Part shown: positions 56,429 to 64,000 of the stretch, piece after piece
Layout of the letters: each line of letters opens with the position of its first letter
How positions within the stretch are numbered: the stretch's first letter is position 1
Notes under the pieces: generated by a model
Databases searched by the model: none
What the model saw: the letters and a program-made list of their open reading frames with translations, nothing else
Told to the model about the DNA's origin: nothing
Assembly: GCA_023614405.1 (NCBI GenBank)
Contig: CM042685.1
Span: 88,154,684 to 88,218,683 of the forward strand
Length of the DNA: 64,000 nt
DNA from: Avena insularis
Lineage: Eukaryota > Streptophyta > Magnoliopsida > Poales > Poaceae
Reading direction: 5' to 3'
Program-made: the position numbers and the translations under genes

Positions 56429-59400
56429 TGTAACATCCCAAATTTTTGTATATTAAGATGTTACTATAAGCATGCATCATATTATTTGCATCATGGCATC
56501 ACATAACTAAATTACAACAAAACCCTATCACCAAAACCCTAAGTATAATTTTCCATATGGACAATGAAGGGGGTTTTCTAAACCTAGCCTTCCAAAAACT
56601 ATGCAAAGGGGTTATATTATGACACTATGTTAATCTACTTATTTTTACAAAAATTTAGAAACAGGTTTCACTGAATTTGGATTTAATATGCAAAAGTTAT
56701 TAAAGTTTGAACAAAAATAAAATAATTAAAGTATACAAAAAATAACCTAATTTAGTTGGGCCGGCCCGCACAGGCAACCCTCCTTCCGCGTGCGCACACG
56801 ATGCTTAGCCTAGCTGGGACACATCCCTTTCCCCAGCACGCAACCCGCTAGTGCCACGCCCGCTGACCGCCTGGCCCCACCCCATCGTCTTCCCCTCAGA
56901 GCCCGGGGGGATAACGACGATGCCGCCGCAACGCGTCGATCTTCCCAGCCGAATCAGAGCTGACCGCGGCCCCTGCCCCCCTCCTAGTTAAACCTCCCGC
57001 CCCACCGCCTTAAAACCCTAAACCAAACTCGATCTACCTCCATCGGGCTGCCGCTTTTGAGGTCATTCCGATCTCGTGAGAGACCACCACTGCCGAGGCT
57101 CGGGAGCTCGAGGTAGGGCACCGTTTCTGTCGACCCTTGCCCCTTTTCCCTCTAATCCTATTCCCCGTAAAGCACTGCCTCACCCTGCCCCTTACTTTTA
57201 CCTCTTGTACAGTACACCGACGGGAATTCCTCGTTCGAGTCTCGCCGGAGTTCGCGAAGGTCGGCGGAGCATTGCCGCCAGAGGAGGAAGAGAAGGACGA
57301 CGCCATGAACACAGGGATATCGCGGGAAGGAGAGGATCACCGTCATCATGGCCGTCATCGCCAGGGATCATCGGACCGTCGACTGCCACCATCACCTGAC
57401 CGCGTTGCCGCCACCGTCACCATTGTCGCTGCCCTGATAGTCGCGTCGTCCCCTCGTCTGTTAGATTTTGAAGCAACGGTCCAGATTAGATCTCGTAGAG
57501 AAGGGGTACCGACGAATAGTCACAGTTAGCGCGCCCAGTCAGCAACGCGTCCGCGCCGCCCAGCAGCATCGCGACGCATGTTGTTTGTTTTTTAGATTTG
57601 TTTTAATAGACAGAATATGATTAAATCTTGCAAAATTCATAGTAAATCAAATAATTGGCCAAAAATCACAAATGATATACCGTTGGATTGCAGAAATTGT
57701 GTAGAACAAATATATGAAATAAAATTACAAGTTTAATACGGTATTTTCTCTGTAGAATTTAAACACTAGATCAGATTATTTAATTCGTAGAAAAATAATC
57801 GTAAGTCCATTTTAGTTTATTCTTTTTGTGTTGGCTTTGTTATTACGATATCTACTATTTAAAATTATAAAAATTTGATTAGAAGTTTTAGATCTGATTC
57901 GTGGTAGATTTGAAGATTGGATCTTCTTATGGAAATACAAAATAATGTAATAATCCAAATTGCCTAAAATCTGTGGGAAATCAATGTTAACAACGTCCCC
58001 ACCACAATAGCACCCCTGAACAATACCTTGTTCGAATTGGAACTCATTCTTGCATATTATCATGTTGCATGCATGCATGTTATTTCTATGGCTTTGTTTT
58101 TGTGCAAGTAGTGATTCGATCTATGTTTGTGCTTTGTTAGATTTTTTGTAGTGCGCTGAGGAGTATTGTTGTGTAGATTGCTGCTCGGATAAAGGAAAGT
58201 TACACCAATTGTTCATATTATTGTCCCATATTTTTCTATGCATGTGATCTTCAAATTCTGTAGTATGCATGTGTAGGATTTTTTGGTAGAATTTTTCTTA
58301 GTATTATTTTTGAAAGTGCGATGATTTTGTAGTATGCCATGAGTACCTCTATGCTTAGAAATTTTCCCTCCTAATAGGTTACCCCTACTTTTTGCTAAGT
58401 GCTTGCTATATATATATATATAAAGTACCGTTGGGGGGTTTGAAAGACAAGAAATTTTCTAAGTATAAAGGCTCTCTTGAGCTATCTTTTTTTCTCAAAT
58501 CCACTTTAAAATAAAACTAAGTTTTCTTCTGGGCGGAATGGTTGTAGGGTTAACGAGTGAGATTTTGGTGGAGGATGGCCGCCCAGGAATCAAAGAAGTC
58601 TACCATGTTTTAGAATTCAGAAGCTTCCAGTACAACTACAATACATATGGGCTATGTCTTGGCCTAGTACTTAGTGGGAAACCTCAACGAGATACCAACA
58701 TTTGGAGGTTCTTGGAACGGTTGGATCCAAAAGGTAGAGGGGCTACTAAGGGAAAGCCTCGCCATGGTTTTGTCTGTAAAAGGACTAGATCATGGATTGT
58801 GGGTAAAGTGCAAAAACTCTCGAGAGTATTGCAATCTGATCGATCAGCCGAGTTCATGGAAAAGAACACTTGAGCATGCGAAGGACGGATCCTCTGAAGG
58901 ATCTTCCTCTCTCTTTCAAAACTTAAAGTTTTTCTAAAACCCCATGGCATGAGTCATATCTCCAATGGGTGGGATTTAGGGAACTTGGTGAGTAATATCC
59001 AAGTGTTAGGTTGCTTGGACACTTGGTGAGTAATATCCTCGTGTGCCATTCGACCATATATTACTTAAGAAAATGTTTACAAAGTAGGAAAAACTCTCTC
59101 CTTTTTCTCCATACTTAGAGAAGCTTTGTGCAAATGAACCCCACAGCCTAAACTAGCCTTGCATGTAGAGCTAGTCTTATTCCATCCTTGGTGTTATTTG
59201 CCAATACATTCAAAGTATTGACCCAACTTGTTGGTTGTACATTTTATGTGCAAAATCCAAAGATTGAAAGGTGTGTAGGGATCACGAGTCTACACTCAAG
59301 AATCCTGGGGCATTGATGGACTAAAGTTATTTATGTTTCCGCTATAATTTGAGCTAGCTATATGTTAAGAAAGTTTGTAATAATTTCATACTCTGGATTA

Positions 59401-59524
59401 CTCATGTAATAAATGACATTGTGTTTTACATGATATTCGTCGACTGCGAGTGATAGCTATTGATCCAGGGACTAGCATGTAAATCACAGGGACCAAGGAT
59501 CTTTATTGATCTGAGGTCACAACA
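56429..59524 (+). repeat. 5' LTR of element D, about 3.1 kb
   Basis: Starts TGTAACATCCC and ends GGTCACAACA, two bases before the primer site. It contains a GC-rich block (56755-57560) with long but featureless ORFs, a TATATATATATATA run near 58407-58422 and an ORF of 111 codons at 58538-58873 that I do not recognise. The 3' LTR is outside the window. Confidence 0.75.
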
Positions 59525-59526
59525 GA

Positions 59527-59538
59527 TGGTATCAGATC
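59527..59538 (+). other. Primer-binding site of element D, tRNA-Met type
   Basis: TGGTATCAGATC, one change from the TGGTATCAGAGC initiator-Met site, two bases after the LTR. It shows the element runs on the plus strand. Confidence 0.82.
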
Positions 59539-59700
59539 ACAAAGTTTCTTGTAGGACATGACCCCTAGGATGCCTCATGGGCCTCCTCGCTTTAACTTTG
59601 TGTGCCTTACTCGCTTTATTCTTCTAAGTATTTATGCACTTCTAGTAACTGCTTTTCCCTACTTATTTAAGTATCTAATCTTCGTTCTACTAACTTAAAG

Positions 59701-60639
59701 ATGACGAGCTTCTTCTATGACATCGTCGTGGACATCGAGCCCCTTCGCTTTGGAGGATGCATCATGGACCTCCTCACGCATTTGAGACTTCCCCTGCCAA
59801 CAATCCAGGGAAGCCCAATGAAGAAACTCCACAAGGACGGTTGCTGGGGAGTCAAGGTCATCCAACCATGACGTGAAGAAGGTGAGCGCCCAAAGGAGGA
59901 CATAGAAATCCACACCATCAGCGACTCCAAGGAGAAGGAACTTCGCATCAGCTTGCAGCAGCTCATTGGTTGCTTGTGTGGGCGCTATCAGGAAGATCTT
60001 CAAGGTCACCGTGGTGCACTTTTTCGAAGGCATGATGAGGAAGGAGTTCGCATGGAGTTGAGCTTTGAAGAAAGGACTTCGACCAAGCGCCGAAGGACGC
60101 AATATCAAGACATGGAGTGCCACATCCATGACCTTGAAAAAGGTAGCTCACTCGAGATGCTAAGGAATGATGAGCTATGCACTCTCATCAAGGAGATGGA
60201 GGAAATAATCAAGCAGCAGGAGGAGGCGATGAAGGCTCAAGAGGTGAAGTTCAAGGACCAAGAGAAGAAGTTCACTAACCAAGAGAAGAGGGTGATAGAA
60301 AAGAAAAAGAAGATTAGGGATCTCAAGAAGGAAATCGAGGACAATGATGTGCACACCGAGGGCCTTTGCAAGATAATCAATGATGTGCGTGCTTCCAAGA
60401 GGGGCTTGAAAAGGCGACTTGAAGCCTCTAAGGAGTCAAGCCTAGTGGAGGAGCTGCAGGGCGAGAAGGAGGGACTTCAGGAGCAGCTAGAAGCCACTAC
60501 CAAGAAACTGCAAGAAGAAATAAAGGACCTCCATGAGAAGCTTGAAGCCTCTACAAAGGAGAGGGAGTTGTACAAGTCAACCCTAGAGAAGGAAGGTTAC
60601 TCATTCAAGGACAAGGAAGTGGAATGCATGGAAGAGTAG
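59701..60639 (+). pseudogene. Extra coiled-coil ORF upstream of gag in element D
   Basis: From the ATG at 59701 one frame runs 312 codons to a TAG at 60637 with a single in-frame TGA at 59869 (codon 57, likely a CGA to TGA change). The N-terminal 100 residues are mixed (MTSFFYDIVVDIEPLRFGG). From about 60060 on it is a long coiled coil rich in Lys/Glu/Gln with loose repeats (EMEEIIKQQEEAMKAQE, KFKDQEKKFTNQEK, LQEQLEATTKKLQEE). It has no retroviral-type domain. It is an additional ORF between primer site and gag; its role is unknown, with assembly or RNA handling as guesses. The near-intact frame suggests it was under selection until recently. Confidence 0.65.
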
Positions 60640-60855
60640 AGTAGTTAGTTGGAACACCCTTATTTTTTATAAGTTAAACGTTATTCACGATTGTAATAAA
60701 TGCCAAGACATGTTTGGTTTAGTGAAACTTGGATGTTTCATGTGTTATACTTTGTGCTATGTGTGCCTTTTGTGTTCTTGTGTGTTTTAATAAGGGTAGG
60801 AGTTTATTACTATAGTCTATCTATATATCTCTTAACTTGTTGCCCAAACCCATAG

Positions 60856-61223
60856 ATGCCGCCAAGACGTACAAACGATCTCCCCCCCCCCCCAGAGATT
60901 GTACAGCTTTTGGCCTCTCAGAACTAGTTGATCCAACTACTAACTCAGAATATGCAAAACAACAACAACAACAACAACAATGCGCCACCTCCGCCACCCC
61001 CACCACCTCCTCAACCGGATCGCTTGACTCAGTTTTTGATGTTGAACCCTCCTACCTCCACTAGCAGCGCTAAACCGATTGTTGCGGATGAATGGCTCCG
61101 CACAATCAACAAGAAGTTAGATAAAGTCCAAGCTACAGGAGCTGACAGGGTGCGTTATGCCGCGCACCAACTTGAAGGACCTGCTGCAGAATGGTGGGAT
61201 AACTATCAAGTCACCCACCCGGA
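60856..61223 (+). pseudogene. Gypsy gag of element D, cut by a LINE
   Basis: The ATG at 60856 begins MPPRRTNDLPPPP. A C homopolymer near 60883-60894 shifts the frame and a TAG follows LLASQN. The frame then continues through an Asn run from AAC repeats (60957-60978), a Pro run and RLTQFL. The capsid start follows: ADEWLRTINKKLD, VRYAAHQLEGPAAEWWDNY (about 61150-61205). At 61224 the poly(T) of the LINE begins. The AAHQLEGPAAEWWDNY block is typical of Gypsy gag in grasses. Gag forms the particle; only its N-terminal quarter is left here. Confidence 0.88.
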
Positions 61224-61230
61224 TTTTTTT

Positions 61231-61381
61231 GAGAAGATAGCCGCGCTTTATATTAATCGTAACTAGAATCCTTTACAAGAGAGTTCACAATCCAGGTTGG
61301 AGCATCTCCAAACCATAAATTACAAGATTTATTTTTGTAGCTTCATTTTGCTAGATCATGTTCCACTGCATTCGCAGATCA
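61231..61381 (-). other. 3' untranslated region of LINE E
   Basis: About 150 bp between the RNase H stop region and the A tail. It holds a TTAATATAAAG motif close to the tail, where plant LINEs often carry an AATAAA-like signal. No coding content. Confidence 0.65.
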
Positions 61382-63977
61382 TCACACCACTTGCACCACA
61401 GAATCACCAAATCTCTTTAGTAGAAATTTGATTTCCTCCATGAGAGGACCATGAAAAGATTTGTCCTTTTCACCATCCCTTAGCTTTGCCGCAACTCCCG
61501 TCCTATCCATTTCCATCACCACTTGATTAACATGCGCCTCTTTCGCAAATAACACTCCCCGACGACACGCCAGCAGCTCTGCTCCTTCAGCGTTTGCAAC
61601 ATGGGGGAAAAATGGTTTGCTCCACACACAAAGTCACCATGATGGTCTCTTAGGACCACGCCGCCCCCGTCGTTGCCTTCAGCTGAACGGTAAGCACTGT
61701 CAGCATTAATTTTGATCCAGACGATGTCTGGGGCGAGCCAGTGCTCACTCGGATGACTTGCTGTAGCAGTAGGTCTGATTAGCATCTCTAGCCATTCGTC
61801 AGCATATGCCTTGGTCTGCCTTGCTATAGCATGAGGGTCCTCCATACACTTTGATTCCCGTGCATCATTCCGTGTGAGCCATAGGTTGTATATCAGCAGG
61901 AACTACCAAGAAATATGGTCTGCATCTGCTTTTCCAATCCAATCAAGCATCCAGCCCTAGAGTTCAGAATGATATTGCAACTTTTTTGGAGGCACAGGAG
62001 AAATAAACCCAGTAAGATCTGGTAGGAAAGTCCAAGTCGAAACAGAGTGGGGGCAGGTCCAGAACAGGTGCAATGGATCTTCAGTTCTTCCACACGCTAG
62101 ACAGGAAACACCGTCGTTGATTCTCCTATGAGAGAGTTTAGTGCCAACCGCTAGACCATTCTCCACTAATATCTAGAGGTGAACCTTAACCGTGCAAGGT
62201 ACCTGAGCTGCCCACAGCGCCAAACGGCCACGATGATTTTCAGCAGAGCCCGAGACCTCCGCATCACCCTTTTCAAGCTTCTTCCGCTGCACTGCCAAGT
62301 GATATGCTGATTTAACAGTGAACAAACCTCCTTTTGTGTGATTCCAAGCTAGAAAATCCTCAGAGCCCCTTTTTCCAATTGGGATTTTTAGAATATCCTC
62401 AACATCAGGTTCTGGTAGGAATTCTCTAAGCTTCTCCTCATGCCAACACGTCGTATCTGGTAGCATAAATTCACAAACCCGATCTGGTGGTTCTTCTTTT
62501 AACCAACCTAGCGGTCTTTGAAAACTTGCTCTAGGAATCCAGTTATATTACCACACTTTGATGCTTCTACCATCATTGACTCTCCTAATCAAACCAGCTG
62601 TGAGGAGATATTTTCCGTGCAGTATGATGTGCCAGGTAAACGAAGCTCGCTTGGGACAGGCAGCCTGCATGAAGTTGGAATCCCTAACATAACGTCCCTT
62701 TAGGACTTTGGTACAAAGTGATTCAGGGTTTAGGAGCAGTCTCCACCCCTGTTTTGCAAGGAATGCTTGGTTAAAGCACCCAAAGTCCCGAAAACCGAGT
62801 ACACCGCTTTGCTTTCTTCAACACATATGGTCCCAACTAATCCAATGAACCTTCCTTTTGCCTTCAGAATCTCCCCACCAGAAATTAGAAGAGACATTGC
62901 TTAGTTTTTTACATTGATTCTTTGATAGTTGGATGCAGCTCATGGCATAGCCTGGGACGGCTTGGAGAACAGCTTTGACAAGGGTCCCTCTACCAACCTT
63001 TGACATGCCTTTCCCTTTCCATCCCTTAACCTTTCCCCACGAACAATTGGTGAGGTACTAGAATGCCCCATCTTTTGCTCTACCAACTACTGTGGGCAGT
63101 CCCAAGTAGCGTTCTGACAATGCTTCACACAATATGCCAATCTTCTGTTTCAAGGCTCCCTTGAGATCATCCTGGCATCCTGGCCCAAAATAAAAGGAAG
63201 ATTTTTGGAGACTGACTTTCTGACCCGATCTACTTTCATAATCTCGCAAAATTCTTCTTAACACCTGGACGTTCCGATGCGAGGCCTCAAGGAAGATTAC
63301 TATCATCTGCATACAATAGGTGTGTGTGACATGCAGCCCCGCAGCACCAAAACGAACCACCTTGATCTCATTTTTAGCTTGAGCATGTTTGAGTAGGACC
63401 GAAAAGCCTTCTACATAGAACAGAAAAGAGATACAGGCAGATCGGGTCGCCTTGGCGAAGGCCACGAGATGGAGCAAAAGAATCCGACAGGCATCCATTG
63501 AGCTTGATTGAGAATCTTGCTGATGTAATACACCACATTACCATATTGATCCAACCTTGAGAGAAGCCTAATTTTAGCATCATGTGCTCCAGGAATATCC
63601 ACTCTACCCTGTCGTAGGCTTTCATCATGTCAAGCTTCACCGCACACAAAATGATTCTTCCTCTTCCTTGTCCTGGTAGCATGAGTGCACTCGTAGGACA
63701 CGAATACATTGTCAGTGATAAGTCTCCCAGGAACAAAGGCACTCTGGTCCTCCGAGATAAGAATGGGTAGGATCACTTTAATGCGGTTAGCCAACACCTT
63801 TGAGGCTAATTTGTACATCACATTACACAGACTAATGGGTATGAACTGAGTTAAAACCACTGGCGAGTGGACCTTCGGGATTAGGACTAGAATGGTATCA
63901 TTGAAATCTTTCGAACAGTCCCCCTTTCTAGGAACTCGCGGATGACCACACATACCTCGCCCTTTATAACGTCCCAA
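61382..63977 (-). pseudogene. LINE E ORF2: reverse transcriptase, zinc-binding tail and RNase H, broken
   Basis: Reverse-transcriptase landmarks in order on the minus strand: [29 protein letters not shown] and [14 protein letters not shown]; after a frameshift, [14 protein letters not shown] (about 63620) and GLRQGDP. The catalytic YADD box is intact at 63302-63313, but frames change on both sides. The thumb region has RYLGLPTVVGR. The zinc-binding tail has CLACGRTEDPLHLFWTCPHS (about 62050-62110). A C-terminal RNase H has VWIKINADSAYR, GGGVVLRDHHG and AEGAELLACRRGV (about 61740-61560). Several frameshifts and stops make it non-functional. Unlike the LINE at 18930, this one has a visible RNase H domain, so the two belong to different groups. 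Confidence 0.88.
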
Positions 63978-64000
63978 TGGTGCTGGTAGAAGAGGGCCGA

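Larger units (their letters stand above)
56429..61223 (+). mobile_element. Gypsy-type LTR retrotransposon D, 5' part
   Basis: A 3.1-kb LTR (56429-59524) is followed by a Met-type primer site (59527-59538), an extra coiled-coil ORF (59701-60639) and a Gypsy gag (60856-61223). The gag is cut by a LINE. The rest of the element would lie beyond the LINE, outside the window. The LTR start TGTAACATCCC and GC-rich interior resemble the LARD-like element at 6281. Confidence 0.8.
61224..64000 (-). mobile_element. LINE E, 3' part, continues past the window
   Basis: On the minus strand the element ends ATATAAAGCGCGGC...TTCTC plus a 7-A tail at 61224-61230, inserted in element D's gag. Reading rightwards against the strand: RNase H, zinc-binding RVT tail, then reverse transcriptase up to the window edge. 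The 5' end and the second target duplication are outside the window. Confidence 0.9.

Noticed and set aside
60957..60978. AAC repeat read as a microsatellite
   Set aside because: It is part of the Asn-rich N-terminus of the Gypsy gag, where such runs are common, so it is described with that gene.

Overview
The window looks like repeat-dense intergenic DNA of a grass nuclear genome, most likely a Pooideae species (wheat, barley, rye, oat or ryegrass group). That rests on the mobile families present: a CACTA element starting CACTAGTGG with AACACCGG-type subterminal repeats, Athila-like Gypsy elements with an Asp-tRNA primer site, grass LINEs whose ORF1 has a DUF7597-like region, and a Helitron with a GC-rich terminal hairpin. 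The species call is inference. I found no rRNA, tRNA, CRISPR or bacterial-type operon, and no clearly intact host gene.

Layout. 0-5 kb: a broken SINA-type gene and two unrecognised minus-strand ORFs among short duplications. 5-17.5 kb: a decayed plus-strand coiled-coil gene whose 5' part is a five-unit tandem exon array. It is split by a complete LTR retrotransposon (6281-14800, target duplication GCGTT) that has 3.8-kb LTRs around only 854 bp. A decayed minus-strand GRF zinc-finger gene follows. 18.3-27 kb: a decayed minus-strand gene with a duplicated PB1-like domain, split by a full-length LINE (18930-26451, 12-bp target duplication).

27.4-48 kb is a three-level nest. A minus-strand Athila-like remnant (gag plus protease) is split inside its protease by a minus-strand Helitron (27500-44083). 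The Helitron is split in turn by a 13.66-kb CACTA element (29126-42785, target duplication AGG). The CACTA element carries a decayed TNP2-type transposase, a decayed second protein ending in an Ulp1-like cysteine protease domain, and foreign-looking internal blocks. These include a second subterminal-repeat family and a roughly 665-bp tandem repeat.

48-54.4 kb: a minus-strand ORF-1-type retroelement ORF with three strong hairpins upstream, then a second Athila-like element (protease, gag, primer site, 1.43-kb LTR). 54.4-56.4 kb is unclassified. 56.4-61.2 kb: the 5' end of a plus-strand Gypsy element (3.1-kb LTR, Met-tRNA primer site, an extra coiled-coil ORF ahead of gag, then gag). Its gag is cut by the poly(A) end of a minus-strand LINE that runs off the window.

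Four insertion events can be read from their junctions: the LTR element, the LINE and the CACTA element have target duplications, and the Helitron is shown by restoration of a split protein. Nearly every reading frame is broken, so the window is best read as a layered insertion record. The points most worth a second look are the tandem exon array, the hairpin trio, the ORF conserved in both long LTRs, the CACTA/Ulp1 gene and the Helitron's atypical target.
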